DNA of 64,000 nucleotides from Anaeromonas frigoriresistens (GCF_016820655.1 NZ_WSFT01000040.1:1-64000); one strand, 5' to 3'. Shown: positions 53,136-61,981, counted from the first letter of the stretch. Translations and numbers: made by a program. The notes: a model not told the origin generated them from the sequence alone.

Positions 53136-53234
53136 GTAATTATTACAACTTTATTAAAATTTTCACAAATAAGAGGAATAATTAAAAATTTATAGAATTA
53201 TATTTTAAAGATAACTAATAAAGGGAGTGTTAAA

Positions 53235-53912
53235 ATGAATGAGAAAGATTTAATGAATGAAAAGGATACAATTAATGAGAATCAAAGTATATTTGAAAGG
53301 ATAAAGTACTATCTTATCAAACCTAATAAGTTTTTTCAGAATTATAAGGAAAATCCAAAGGTAGCTATTCATTTGATTATACTGTTGATCATATCATCTA
53401 TAACTGCAGTTATTACTAAAAATAAGGCAATGAGTGCAGTAGATGAAAATTTTGGAGGGTTAAGTGGACAAGAGCTGGAATCAGTTAAAAATATTACTAA
53501 TATAGTTACATCACCAGCAGCCATTATTTTAATGACTATCGTTTTTTCAATAATAACATATTTACTTTTCGCGCTGTTTAGATACATATTTGTTAAGCTT
53601 GTTCATGGAGAAGGTAGATTTAAACAGATGTTTGCAATAGTTTTAGTTACATCCTATCCTGTAACAATAGTAGCATTGATAAAGAGTTTCTTACCTTTAG
53701 ATGCAGAAGTATCCATGTTAGATTCTTTTTTATCAAAAGTTAATATTTTTAGTATATGGCAATTAGTACTACTTATTATTGGTATGTCAGTAGTGTTCAA
53801 TATATCTAAAAAGAAAAGTATTATCATAAATATAGTAATATTTTTAGTTAGTCTTAGCTTTATATTAGGTGGTACTTACTTAAACTCAATGGCTACAACA
53901 ATGATTCAATAG
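53235..53912 (+). CDS. YIP1 family membrane protein
   Basis: A 225-residue protein with a charged N-terminus (MNEKDLMNEKDTINENQS, containing a direct MNEKD repeat) and five to six helices. FERIKYYLIKPNKFF near residue 20 and FKQMFAIVLVTSYPVTIVALI near 127 are typical of bacterial YIP1 proteins. AAAGGGAG precedes the ATG. It starts a compact four-gene operon with an ABC ATPase, an exported CARDB-like protein and a MacB-like permease; role in the complex is unknown. Confidence 0.8.
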   Translation: MNEKDLMNEKDTINENQSIFERIKYYLIKPNKFFQNYKENPKVAIHLIILLIISSITAVITKNKAMSAVDENFGGLSGQELESVKNITNIVTSPAAIILMTIVFSIITYLLFALFRYIFVKLVHGEGRFKQMFAIVLVTSYPVTIVALIKSFLPLDAEVSMLDSFLSKVNIFSIWQLVLLIIGMSVVFNISKKKSIIINIVIFLVSLSFILGGTYLNSMATTMIQ

Positions 53913-53927
53913 ATAGTAGGTGATTAG

Positions 53928-54626
53928 GTGGAAGAAATTATAAAACTTCAAGGAGTCTCTCAGCATTACACACTAGGAGGAAGTACAGTAAAGGCATTAG
54001 ATGAGGTAGATTTAGGTATTATATCAGGAGAATTAACAGCTTTAATAGGGCCTTCTGGGTCAGGTAAGTCAACCTTGCTAAATGTTACTGGGGGACTCAT
54101 TAAGCCAACAATGGGAGATGTGACTATAAAAGAAAGCAAAATGACAGACTTATCAGAGAATGGAATGTGTTTATTTCGTAGGGATAATATAGGATTTATA
54201 TTTCAATCCTTTAATCTAAACCCTACATTGACGGCTCTGGAAAATGTAATGATGCCTTTGATATATGCTAGAGTAGCATCCCATAAAAGAAAAGATATGG
54301 CAAGTCATGCTTTGAAGCTAGTGGGCTTAGATGATAGAAAGGATCATAAACCTGGAGAACTATCAGGAGGCCAACAACAAAGGGTTAGTATAGCAAGGGC
54401 ATTAGTAAATAACCCTGAAATTGTTCTATGTGATGAGCCTACTGGAAATCTTGACTCGGATACAGGTAGAGAAATATTGGAATTAATAACTAGAATGAAT
54501 AGAGAAAGCAAGGTTACATTTATAATTGTTACCCATGACATTAACGTGGCAAATATCTGTGATAGGATAGTAACTCTTAAAGATGGTAAGATAATGAAGG
54601 ATGAGAGGAAGGGAAAGAATGAATAA
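53928..54626 (+). CDS. MacB/LolD-type ABC ATP-binding protein
   Basis: A 232-residue ATPase. Walker A is LIGPSGSGKSTLL near residue 40, the signature LSGGQQQRVSIARAL near 145, Walker B is IVLCDEPTGNLD near 168, and the switch His is in IIVTHDIN near 200. The VxGxTVxA start and short length are those of the FtsE/LolD/MacB group. GTG 53928 is preceded by AGGTGATTA. It overlaps the next gene by 8 bases. Pairs with the FtsX-like permease. Confidence 0.94.
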   Translation: MEEIIKLQGVSQHYTLGGSTVKALDEVDLGIISGELTALIGPSGSGKSTLLNVTGGLIKPTMGDVTIKESKMTDLSENGMCLFRRDNIGFIFQSFNLNPTLTALENVMMPLIYARVASHKRKDMASHALKLVGLDDRKDHKPGELSGGQQQRVSIARALVNNPEIVLCDEPTGNLDSDTGREILELITRMNRESKVTFIIVTHDINVANICDRIVTLKDGKIMKDERKGKNE

Positions 54627-55494
54627 AAAGGGTTTTGTTATAGGGATAGTCTTTATGATTATGCTTTTAGTATCTACAAATGTATATGCTGCACCTAAAA
54701 GTCCAGCGTTGATAATATCCGAGTACAAAATTGAAGGGGAGAAAGTGTCCCCTGGAGACAACTTTAAGTTAAAGTTAACATTAGATAATTATGGGGAGTA
54801 TCATGCGAGAAAGATAAAGGTTACTCTAAAGGATAAATCAGAAGAACAGGTAACTACAGATCAGCCTCAAGGAGAAGAATCAGCAAAGTTGGAGAATTTT
54901 TCTCCTATAAACCAGAGTAATGTACAGTATGTTTCCATTATTAAAGCAGATGAAAATAAAGAAATAGTATATGATTTATATGCTTCTCCACAAATGGAAC
55001 CAGGTAATTATAACCTAGTAGTATCTTTAAGTTATATGGATTCTAATGGAAGACAGTATACTGAGGATCAGATAATAGGAGTATTATTAGGGGAGAAAGA
55101 AAGTATTCAAGTTTTAGGTAAGGAAAATTATAAATCTTCATTTCCAGGAGAGCCTATAGAATCTACAGTAAATATAGTGAATAATGGTACTGCTGAAGTA
55201 AAAGGAGTTACTGTATCGGTTGAAGGAGAAGGGGATAATAACTATACTGAATACTTAGGTAACTTTAATAGTGGTGATTTTGATAGCTATACCTTTGATG
55301 CATTTTTTGAGGAAGAAGGAGAACATAAATTAGAGGTTAAAGTTAGTTATATTGATAGTTTAAACAAAACATCAGAAATAGAGAAGGAATTAGTATATAA
55401 TATTGAATCCGATGATGAAGCTTCCAATAATTCTAAAGGGGAAAAAGAGGGAAATTGGTTTACAAGATTTATTAAAGGCATATTCGGATTTTAG
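54619..55494 (+). CDS. Exported CARDB/COG1361-like protein
   Basis: About 291 residues. A signal peptide (residues 1-25, ending VYAAPKS) leads to two beta-sandwich repeats: the first starts GEKVSPGDNFKLKLTLDNYG, the second has FPGEPIESTVNIVNNGTAEV. These are NEW3/CARDB-like folds also found in S-layer-related proteins. A C-terminal amphipathic tail (GNWFTRFIKGIFGF) could attach it to the membrane. I chose ATG 54619 after AGGAAGGG; ATG 54601 precedes that site. It is probably the extracytoplasmic partner of the MacB-like exporter. Confidence 0.75.
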   Translation: MNKKGFVIGIVFMIMLLVSTNVYAAPKSPALIISEYKIEGEKVSPGDNFKLKLTLDNYGEYHARKIKVTLKDKSEEQVTTDQPQGEESAKLENFSPINQSNVQYVSIIKADENKEIVYDLYASPQMEPGNYNLVVSLSYMDSNGRQYTEDQIIGVLLGEKESIQVLGKENYKSSFPGEPIESTVNIVNNGTAEVKGVTVSVEGEGDNNYTEYLGNFNSGDFDSYTFDAFFEEEGEHKLEVKVSYIDSLNKTSEIEKELVYNIESDDEASNNSKGEKEGNWFTRFIKGIFGF

Positions 55495-55506
55495 TGGGTG
55501 AAAAAT

Positions 55507-56733
55507 ATGATTGATAAAGACATAATCAAGTTTGCATGGATGAGTCTATGGAGGCGAAAATTAAGAACTATATTGACTCTTATTGGGATTATGATAGGAA
55601 CTGCTGGTATAATCACAATGGTATCTTTAGGGATAGGACTAGAGAAAAGTGTTACTGGAGAATTTGAAGGAAGCAATATGACAAGTATTGAGGTATATCC
55701 TGGTGAAGATATGGGACCATCGGGAGCGGAAACTGTGAAGGTACTAAAAGATGATAATGTAAATAAGATTAAACAGATGGATGGTGTAAAGGCTGTTACC
55801 CCTATATATCAGACTTATGGGGAATTAACTATAGGGAGAGAAACAATAGATGCCACTTATACTGGTATTGATATGACTGAAGCAGAAGAATTAGGATATA
55901 AACTAGTTGATGGTAGATTTCCTAGAAGTAGTGAAGTGATTTTAGGGTCAAATCTACTTGAACAGTTAGTATCAAGAACAGGTAAAGATAACTTTTTAAG
56001 AAAATCAGCTAAAATCATTCTATCCTCTATAGAAGGGAATGTAGAATCTACTGAATTTAGAACAAGGGTAGGGGGTATTCTTGAGTCTAGTGGAGGAGCA
56101 GAAGACTATTCTGTAACCATGGATGTAGATAAATTAGTTGAATATGTAGAAAAGAGTACCAATGAAAAAAATATAATTGATAATCAGGGCTACTCAAGTA
56201 TTAAAGTAGTAGCTACAGATATGGATGTAATGGATAGCTTATCTAGAGAGATTAATGATGCAGGATATATGTCCTTTTCTATGAAGGATATTTTAGAGTC
56301 AATAGGTAGTGTATTTAAATTTGTTCAATTATTCCTTGGCGGGGTTGGAAGTATAGCGTTAGTTGTTGCAGCTGTAGGAATAACCAATACTATGATAATG
56401 TCTACATATGAGAGAACAAAGGAAATAGGAGTAAATAAGGTAATTGGTGCATCTATAAAGGATATAAGAAAACAATTTTTATATGAGGCTACTTTTATAG
56501 GGTTGCTAGGAGGAATATCAGGATTAATATTCAGTTATATTTTATCTATGATAATTAACTTTATTGCAACTATGTCTTTACAGGGAGAAACTACAATAAA
56601 AGTAACCCAAATACCTATATGGTTAGCTTTATTTGCTATTGTATTCTCAACTATTGTAGGAATATTAGCTGGACTATATCCAGCTAATAAAGCAGCAAAG
56701 ATAAGTGTGTTAGAAGCATTAAGAACAGAATAG
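55507..56733 (+). CDS. MacB/FtsX-like ABC permease
   Basis: About 408 residues. One N-terminal helix (RRKLRTILTLIGIMIGTAGI) is followed by a ~230-residue extracytoplasmic MacB-type periplasmic core. Three C-terminal helices start at FVQLFLGGVGSIALVVAAVGI and end with NKAAKISVLEALRTE. The FtsX signature RTKEIGVNKVIGASIKDI is present near residue 305. I prefer ATG 55507, with GTGGGTG 6 bases upstream, over GTG 55498. It completes an exporter or mechanotransmitter with the two upstream proteins. Confidence 0.9.
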   Translation: MIDKDIIKFAWMSLWRRKLRTILTLIGIMIGTAGIITMVSLGIGLEKSVTGEFEGSNMTSIEVYPGEDMGPSGAETVKVLKDDNVNKIKQMDGVKAVTPIYQTYGELTIGRETIDATYTGIDMTEAEELGYKLVDGRFPRSSEVILGSNLLEQLVSRTGKDNFLRKSAKIILSSIEGNVESTEFRTRVGGILESSGGAEDYSVTMDVDKLVEYVEKSTNEKNIIDNQGYSSIKVVATDMDVMDSLSREINDAGYMSFSMKDILESIGSVFKFVQLFLGGVGSIALVVAAVGITNTMIMSTYERTKEIGVNKVIGASIKDIRKQFLYEATFIGLLGGISGLIFSYILSMIINFIATMSLQGETTIKVTQIPIWLALFAIVFSTIVGILAGLYPANKAAKISVLEALRTE

Positions 56734-56748
56734 AATGTTAGATATTAA

Positions 56749-56778
56749 AATAGAGCACTGGATGTCCAGTGCTCTATT
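56749..56778. terminator. Bidirectional terminator
   Basis: A 14-bp stem AATAGAGCACTGGA with its complement around a 2-base spacer. It overlaps the end of pflA and separates convergent genes. Confidence 0.85.
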
Positions 56779-57514
56779 GATCTATTATATTTATTCCTTC
56801 TTCTTTAAATATCTTAACTGCTTTTTCTACTGATTCCTCAGATGGGGAAGGGGTGTCTTTAAGCTTATATTCATATCCTAGTTCTTCCCATTTGAATTCA
56901 CCCATTTTGTGGAAGGGGAGAAGTTCTACTCTCTCTAAGTTGTTCAAGGTTGATAAGAATTTAGCTAAAGCTCTGATGTCTTCTTCTTTATCTGTTAAGT
57001 TAGGGACTAATACATATCTTATCCATGTAGGCTTGTTTATCTCAGATAAATACTTAGCTAATCTTATAGTAGGGTCACTACTTACTCCTGTTAGATCCTT
57101 ATAAAGAGTAGGATTGAAAGATTTAATATCTAGTAAAACTAAATCTGTATAATCTAATACTTCTTTAACATTATCTAATGGAATAAAACCAGAAGTATCT
57201 AATGCAGTATGAATACCTTCTTTTTTACAACGTTTAAATATTTCCTTTACAAACTTAGGCTGTAATAAAGGTTCTCCTCCTGTCATGGTAACACCACCAC
57301 CGGAGAATTTCATATATGATTTGTATTTTTTTATTCTAGACATTAACTCATCTGTTGATATTTCTGATCCATCATTTACCTTCCATGTATCGGGATTATG
57401 ACAGTATTGACATCTTAAGGGGCATCCTTGAGTAAATACTACAAATCTTACTCCCGGACCATCTACAGTACCACAAGTTTCTATGGAATGAATATTACCT
57501 TTTACACTCATCAT
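56774..57514 (-). CDS. pflA: Pyruvate formate-lyase activating enzyme
   Basis: A 246-residue radical SAM enzyme that makes the glycyl radical on PflB. Cluster cysteines are C31, C35 and C38 in QGCPLRCQYCHNPDTW. GGVTMTGGEPLLQP is the SAM-binding GGE motif near residue 75 and YVLVPNLTDKEED follows near 182. Two consecutive ATG codons start the gene after AAGGAGG; either may be used. It lies downstream of pflB on the same strand, separated by a repeat element. Confidence 0.95.
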   Translation of the reverse strand: MMSVKGNIHSIETCGTVDGPGVRFVVFTQGCPLRCQYCHNPDTWKVNDGSEISTDELMSRIKKYKSYMKFSGGGVTMTGGEPLLQPKFVKEIFKRCKKEGIHTALDTSGFIPLDNVKEVLDYTDLVLLDIKSFNPTLYKDLTGVSSDPTIRLAKYLSEINKPTWIRYVLVPNLTDKEEDIRALAKFLSTLNNLERVELLPFHKMGEFKWEELGYEYKLKDTPSPSEESVEKAVKIFKEEGINIIDQ

Positions 57515-57549
57515 ATCCCTCCTTTTTAGATACTCATCATTTTTATTAT

Positions 57550-57654
57550 TGTCATAAGACTCTTCGACCCCGCTCAGAGTGACAAAGTATTATTGTTATA
57601 CTGAACCTAGTGGAGGATCTTATGTTTTAAGACCCTTCAACTTTGTCCAGTTAC
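57550..57654 (+). repeat. Dispersed inverted-repeat elements, copies 3a and 3b
   Basis: Two diverged units in the pflB-pflA gap. The first, GTCATAAGACTCTTCGACCC to GAGTGACA, is 57551-57583. The second, ACTGAACCTAGTGGAGGATC with ACCCTTCAACTTTGTCCAGT, is 57600-57651. The GAGGATCTTA/TAAGACCCTTC arms match copies at 35336 and 44531. Likely mobile-repeat remnants. Confidence 0.65.
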
Positions 57655-57666
57655 AAATCTTGTTAA

Positions 57667-59898
57667 TTAAGCTCTCTCGTGGAATGTTCTATTTATTACA
57701 TCCAGCTGTTGCTCTCTTGTAAGCTTGATGAAGTTTACAGCATATCCAGATACTCTAATAGTTAATTGAGGATATTTTTCTGGATGATCCATAGCATCTA
57801 ATAATGTTTCCTTATCAAATACATTTACATTTATATGATGACCTTCATCATGGAAATATCCATCTAGAAGACCGGATAGGTTATTAATTCTATCTTCTTC
57901 AGTTTTACCAAGAGCTTTAGGAACAATTGAGAAAGTATATGAAATACCATCTTCAGAATGTTCGAAAGGAATCTTAGCTACAGATGCCATAGATGCAATA
58001 GCTCCATTCGTATCTCTACCATGCATTGGGTTTGCTCCCGGTGCAAATGGATCTCCTGCTTTTCTTCCATCAGGAGTACTTCCAGTTTTCTTACCATATA
58101 CTACATTGGATGTAATAGTAAGGATTGATAGAGTAGGAACTGAATCTCTGTAAGTTTTATGTTTTCTAAGTTTGTTCATAAACTTCTTAACTATAGAAGT
58201 AGCTATTCTATCTACTCGGTCATCATTATTACCAAAAGCAGGATATTCGCCTTCTATTTCATAGTCTACTGCTAGACCTTCTTCATTTCTTATAACTTTA
58301 ACTTTAGAATGTTTCATTGCAGATAATGAGTCGGCTACAACTGATAATCCAGCGATACCACAAGCTGAAGTTCTTAATACATCTTTATCATGTAATGCCA
58401 TCTGAATTCTCTCGTAAGAATATTTATCATGCATATAGTGGATGATGTTAAGTGTATTAATATATAATTGAGCTAACCAATCCATTACAAGATCAAACTT
58501 CTCAGTTACCTCATCAAACTCTAAATATTCAGAAGTAACAGGCTCAAATCTTGGACCTATTTGGTCACCGCTGGTTTCATCTTTACCACCATTTATTGCA
58601 TATAGTAAAGCTTTAGCTAGGTTGGCTCTTGCTCCGAAGAATTGCATTTGCTTACCAATCTTCATAGCAGATACACAGCAAGCTATACCATAGTCATCTC
58701 CATAGTCTGGTCTCATTAAGTCATCATTTTCATATTGAATAGAACTAGTATCTATAGAAACCTTTGTAACATACTTTTTAAAACCATCAGGTAGTTTTTC
58801 AGACCATAAAACAGTTAAGTTTGGCTCAGGAGCTGGTCCGATATTATAAAGAGTATGAAGGACTCTAAAACTACTCTTAGATACAAGAGTTCTTCCATCT
58901 ATACCCATACCACCGATTACTTCAGTAACCCAAGTTGGATCTCCTGAGAATAATTGGTCATATGAAGGAGTTCTTAGGAATCTAACCATTCTTAATTTCA
59001 TTACAAAATGGTCCATAATTTCTTGAATTTCTTTTTCAGTAATAGTACCATTCTCTAAATCTCTTTCAAAATAAATATCGAAGAAAGTAGATACTCTACC
59101 TAAAGACATTGCGGCACCATTTTGTTCCTTAACTGCAGCCAAGTAACCCAAGTAAGTCCATTGAACAGCCTCTTTTGAGTTTTTAGCAGGTTTACTTATA
59201 TCTAAATCATATTTAGATGCCATTTCCTTAAGCTCATTTAAAGCATATATTTGTTCAGATATTTCTTCTCTAAGTCTTACTACTTTAGAAGTCATATAAT
59301 CCATATCTAATTGTTTTTTCTCTTCTATTTTACCTTCAATTAGTTTATCAATACCATACAATGCAACTCTTCTATAATCACCAATGATTCTTCCTCTACC
59401 ATAAGCATCAGGTAGTCCTGTTATAACTCCAGATCTTCTAGCTCTTCTCATCTCGTCAGTATAAGCATCAAAAACACCGTCATTATGAGTTTTTCTATAT
59501 CTGTTGTCAAATATAGCCGAAGTTTGAGGATCTAATTCATATCCATAGGCATCTAAAGAACCTTTAACAACTCTTATACCACCAAAAGGCATGATAGCTC
59601 TTTTTAATGGTTTTTCAGTTTGAATACCAACTATTTTTTCTAAGTTTTTATCAATATATCCTGAATCATGGGAAGTTATAGTAGATATTACCTTGGTATC
59701 AGCATCTAATATACCTTTTTCTCTTTCTTCTTTCATATATTCTAAAACTTTATTCCAAAGCTTTGTTGTATTTTCCGTAGGTCCTTCTAAAAAAGACCCA
59801 TCTCCTTCATAAGGAGTGTAATTCTTCTGGATGAAGTTCCTTACATTAATTTCTTCCATCCACTTTCCTTCATTAAAATTCTGCCATTCTTTAATCAA
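57667..59898 (-). CDS. pflB: Formate C-acetyltransferase (pyruvate formate-lyase)
   Basis: A 743-residue glycyl-radical enzyme converting pyruvate and CoA to acetyl-CoA and formate. The catalytic cysteine pair is in [15 protein letters not shown] near residues 409-411. The radical glycine is Gly718 in RVSGYAVNF, about 26 residues from the end. The N-terminal [16 protein letters not shown] is normal, so the protein is full length. TTG start 59898 after AAGGAGGT. Central to anaerobic fermentation, with two palindromic operator candidates upstream. Confidence 0.97.
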   Translation of the reverse strand: MIKEWQNFNEGKWMEEINVRNFIQKNYTPYEGDGSFLEGPTENTTKLWNKVLEYMKEEREKGILDADTKVISTITSHDSGYIDKNLEKIVGIQTEKPLKRAIMPFGGIRVVKGSLDAYGYELDPQTSAIFDNRYRKTHNDGVFDAYTDEMRRARRSGVITGLPDAYGRGRIIGDYRRVALYGIDKLIEGKIEEKKQLDMDYMTSKVVRLREEISEQIYALNELKEMASKYDLDISKPAKNSKEAVQWTYLGYLAAVKEQNGAAMSLGRVSTFFDIYFERDLENGTITEKEIQEIMDHFVMKLRMVRFLRTPSYDQLFSGDPTWVTEVIGGMGIDGRTLVSKSSFRVLHTLYNIGPAPEPNLTVLWSEKLPDGFKKYVTKVSIDTSSIQYENDDLMRPDYGDDYGIACCVSAMKIGKQMQFFGARANLAKALLYAINGGKDETSGDQIGPRFEPVTSEYLEFDEVTEKFDLVMDWLAQLYINTLNIIHYMHDKYSYERIQMALHDKDVLRTSACGIAGLSVVADSLSAMKHSKVKVIRNEEGLAVDYEIEGEYPAFGNNDDRVDRIATSIVKKFMNKLRKHKTYRDSVPTLSILTITSNVVYGKKTGSTPDGRKAGDPFAPGANPMHGRDTNGAIASMASVAKIPFEHSEDGISYTFSIVPKALGKTEEDRINNLSGLLDGYFHDEGHHINVNVFDKETLLDAMDHPEKYPQLTIRVSGYAVNFIKLTREQQLDVINRTFHERA

Positions 59899-59972
59899 TT
59901 AAATGACCTCCTTAAATAGATATAATAAGTAGTGTATAAGTAAATGTAACAAATATATACATATCCCACATG

Positions 59973-59990
59973 GATATTGTATACAATATC
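59973..59990 (-). promoter_or_regulatory. 18-bp palindrome upstream of pflB
   Basis: GATATTGTATACAATATC is perfectly symmetric and 75 bases from the pflB start. The core TTGTATACAA resembles sites bound by some GntR-type regulators, but the regulator is unknown. Confidence 0.5.
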
Positions 59991-60076
59991 TTTGACTATA
60001 TTATAACATATTTTTCACGAAATTAAGTTAAATTATCGTTATATTATATTGATAACATATATCATTTACCCTTAAC

Positions 60077-60092
60077 TGTGATGTATATCACA
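60077..60092. promoter_or_regulatory. Crp/Fnr-type binding site
   Basis: TGTGA-TGTATA-TCACA is a perfect CRP/FNR-family palindrome between the divergent pflB and aminotransferase genes. In Firmicutes Fnr-like regulators read this sequence and switch on anaerobic genes, so control of pflB (179 bases away) is plausible. Confidence 0.65.
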
Positions 60093-60171
60093 TAATGCAC
60101 AAATATTATTACAAAAAATATTAATTAATTAAAAAGAATATCTTTGATATACTATTAAGAGGGGTGATGAT

Positions 60172-61020
60172 ATGAATATAGAAAGTAATGGAAAATATAT
60201 TATATATAATGGGTATATCAAAGAAAGTATTGATAATATATATCTAAATGAGGGACAAAAAATATATGAAGTGATCCGAGTTATAGATGGAGTTCCTCTT
60301 TTTTTAGAAGACCATATAGAAAGACTCAAGAAATCTTGTGAACTCATAGGATATAAATGTAAGATTGAAGAAAAAAATATCATAAATAATATTATTAAAT
60401 TAATTAAGGAAAATAAAATACATAATATGAACATAAAGATAATACTTAATTATTATGAAGGCGGATTTGATTCAGTATTCTATTTCATAGAGAGTTTCTA
60501 TCCTGAGAAAACTTTTTATGAAAACGGGGTCAAGGCAATAACTATAGATGCTGTTAGAGATAATCCCCAGGTAAAGAAGGTTAATGAGGACTTCAGGAGC
60601 AATATAAAAAGGAAGTTGAAAGAAAAGGAAGCATTTGAAGCTTTGTTAATTAATGAAGAGGGCTATATAACAGAAGGAAGTAGATCTAATATTTTCTTCA
60701 TTAAAGAGAATACTATTTATACAGCTCCCAGGGGAGAAGTATTATTAGGGATTACTAGGGATAAAATACTAAGTATATGTAGACAATTAGATATAGAGGT
60801 GAAAGAAGATCATTTAAAAAAGGATCAATTGTCTGAGGTTGAAGGTATAATTATGAGTGGAACTTCTGTAGGGGTATTACCTATAAGTAAAGTTAATGAA
60901 AGTTTTTATAATTCTTCAGAGAATATTGTAGTAAAAAGGATAAAAGCTACATATACTAATGAAGTAGAAGGATATATAAAGAATAATAAAAATTTTCAAA
61001 AAAGTTCTTGTAATAATTAA
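60172..61020 (+). CDS. Class IV aminotransferase
   Basis: A 282-residue fold-type IV PLP enzyme (D-amino acid transaminase, branched-chain transaminase or 4-amino-4-deoxychorismate lyase). Marks are GQKIYEVIRVIDGVPLFLEDHIERL (residues ~25-50), the PLP Lys in DFRSNIKRKLKEKEAFEALL near 145, EGSRSNIFF near 170 and IMSGTSVGVLPI near 228. The substrate cannot be fixed from sequence. GAGGGGTGATGAT precedes the ATG. Divergent from pflB and followed by the peptide-array leader. Confidence 0.85.
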   Translation: MNIESNGKYIIYNGYIKESIDNIYLNEGQKIYEVIRVIDGVPLFLEDHIERLKKSCELIGYKCKIEEKNIINNIIKLIKENKIHNMNIKIILNYYEGGFDSVFYFIESFYPEKTFYENGVKAITIDAVRDNPQVKKVNEDFRSNIKRKLKEKEAFEALLINEEGYITEGSRSNIFFIKENTIYTAPRGEVLLGITRDKILSICRQLDIEVKEDHLKKDQLSEVEGIIMSGTSVGVLPISKVNESFYNSSENIVVKRIKATYTNEVEGYIKNNKNFQKSSCNN

Positions 61021-61036
61021 AACCCGATGGTATAAT
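61008..61036 (+). promoter_or_regulatory. Promoter before the leader of the peptide array
   Basis: TTGTAA (61008-61013), 17 bases, TATAAT (61031-61036). The -35 sits in the last codons of the aminotransferase gene. Transcription would start near 61043. Confidence 0.65.
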
Positions 61037-61068
61037 TAGAATGAATAAATTTAAAGGAGGTCGTTTTA

Positions 61069-61146
61069 ATGATTAAGTTAAGAATGTATTCAAATTCAAA
61101 AAAATTAAATATGATGAACGACCTGCGAGTTGTAATTTATAATTAG
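61069..61146 (+). CDS. 25-residue leader peptide
   Basis: ATG 61069 follows AAAGGAGG (61053-61060) and encodes a basic, hydrophilic peptide (MIKLRMYSNSKKLNMMNDLR...). Its 3' part contains CCTGCGA (61122-61128), complementary to the start of the first downstream hairpin. This suggests that translation may change which stem forms. No homolog recognised. Confidence 0.45.
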   Translation: MIKLRMYSNSKKLNMMNDLRVVIYN

Positions 61147-61176
61147 ATCTATACATAATTTATTAATGAGATATAC

Positions 61177-61305
61177 GTCGCAGGGAATACTGCGACTTAT
61201 TTTTATATTTAAATAAAAAATGATATTTAAATAGCCGCAGGACTGCGGCTATTTTTATGCCATTAATAACTTTATTTTAAAGTCCGCAGTATAACTGTGG
61301 ACTTT
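61177..61305 (+). terminator. Three consecutive related hairpin terminators
   Basis: Hairpin 1 is GTCGCAG/CTGCGAC (61177-61196), hairpin 2 is ATAGCCGCAG/CTGCGGCTAT (61231-61252), hairpin 3 is AAAGTCCGCAG/CTGTGGACTTT (61279-61305). Each is followed by T-rich sequence. All share the CGCAG/CTGCG motif, so upstream and downstream arms could also pair with each other. Attenuation or fail-safe termination is likely. Confidence 0.7.
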
Positions 61306-61447
61306 TTTGTGTCCAAAGACAAGAAATTTTATGCAAATTTAACTTTATTTTCATAATAGAAATAAAAAACAAAAATATGGATTTAACTTTTGCTTAAAGA
61401 GAAATTAATATGTTTTATATATACTTGTTTTGAAAGGAGGTGAAGAG
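61306..61447. other. Spacer before the peptide array
   Basis: AT-rich with no ORF. A promoter for the array must lie here if the three terminators are strong. TTGCTT (61390-61395) with TATATA around 61416 is the only candidate, and it is weak. Confidence 0.3.
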
Positions 61448-61519
61448 ATGTAGGATTTGTATATTAAACTTTTAGTTCAACTAAATGAAAAGAAAAAAGG
61501 AACAATTCTAGAAGACTAG
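61448..61519 (+). pseudogene. Peptide-array ORF 1, ATG followed by TAG
   Basis: GAAAGGAGGTGAAGAG is a strong binding site for ATG 61448, but the next codon is TAG. The frame then stays open for 21 codons (DLYIKLLVQLNEKKKGTILED) and stops at 61517-61519. Either the gene is dead, or translation starts at TTG 61457. Composition is like the other array peptides. Confidence 0.45.
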
Positions 61520-61552
61520 TCATAATAATGAAACTGGGGGAGGTGGGATAGT

Positions 61553-61648
61553 ATGTTTTTAATATTTGAAACCAATAGTATTGTAAAAAATAGTAAGAAA
61601 TCATCAGATTTAGATTTATTTAAAAGGATTGAGTCATTAGTGAAATAA
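61553..61648 (+). CDS. Peptide-array ORF 2 (31 residues)
   Basis: GGGGGAGGTGGG precedes ATG 61553. The peptide begins MFLIFETNSIVKNSKKSSD and ends DLFKRIESLVK. No Cys and no signal peptide. It is more divergent than ORFs 4-7 but shares the MF start and an amphipathic, Lys-ended tail. Function unknown. Confidence 0.6.
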   Translation: MFLIFETNSIVKNSKKSSDLDLFKRIESLVK

Positions 61649-61675
61649 CCCATCCTACATATGGGAGGTGATCGT

Positions 61676-61741
61676 ATGTTTAAAGTATTTGAAGGGATTA
61701 TTGAAGATTTTGGGAAAAAGATTGAGCTTAAAGAAGAATAA
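61676..61741 (+). CDS. Peptide-array ORF 3 (21 residues)
   Basis: GGGAGGTGATCGT precedes ATG 61676. The peptide starts MFKVFEGIIEDFGKKIELK and is a likely amphipathic helix. It is the shortest in the array. Length and MF-start resemble phenol-soluble-modulin-like peptides, but with more acidic residues, and no function is proven. Confidence 0.55.
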   Translation: MFKVFEGIIEDFGKKIELKEE

Positions 61742-61768
61742 TAAATATAGATAATTGGAGGCGATATT

Positions 61769-61861
61769 ATGTTTGAAATGATAGATAAAGTATTAAAGGT
61801 TAACTCAATAAATATAGATCAAGGGTTACAAGAATACAAGAATTTAGAATTAAAGAAGTAG
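61769..61861 (+). CDS. Peptide-array ORF 4, type A (30 residues)
   Basis: GGAGGCGATATT precedes ATG 61769. Sequence starts MFEMIDKVLKVNSINIDQ and ends with a YKNLELKK tail. It differs from ORF 6 at only two residues while several codons differ silently, which indicates selection on the protein. Balanced charge, no Cys, no signal peptide. Type A of an A-B-A-B duplication with period 246-247 bases. Confidence 0.7.
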   Translation: MFEMIDKVLKVNSINIDQGLQEYKNLELKK

Positions 61862-61888
61862 CTCTTATCAGGGATAGGAGGTGATATT

Positions 61889-61981
61889 ATGTTTGATTTA
61901 ATAGATAAGATATTAAGTGGTAATACAGTAAAAAAAGATCAGGGTCTAGAGACCTATATGAGTTTAGAAATGCGAAAGTAA
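61889..61981 (+). CDS. Peptide-array ORF 5, type B (30 residues)
   Basis: AGGAGGTGATATT precedes ATG 61889. Sequence starts MFDLIDKILSGNTVKKDQ and ends with YMSLEMRK. It shares with type A the MF-[DE]-x-IDK-[IV]-L core and the D-x-GL-x2-Y-x2-LE tail. Seven conservative replacements and four silent changes separate it from ORF 7. Function unknown. Confidence 0.7.
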   Translation: MFDLIDKILSGNTVKKDQGLETYMSLEMRK

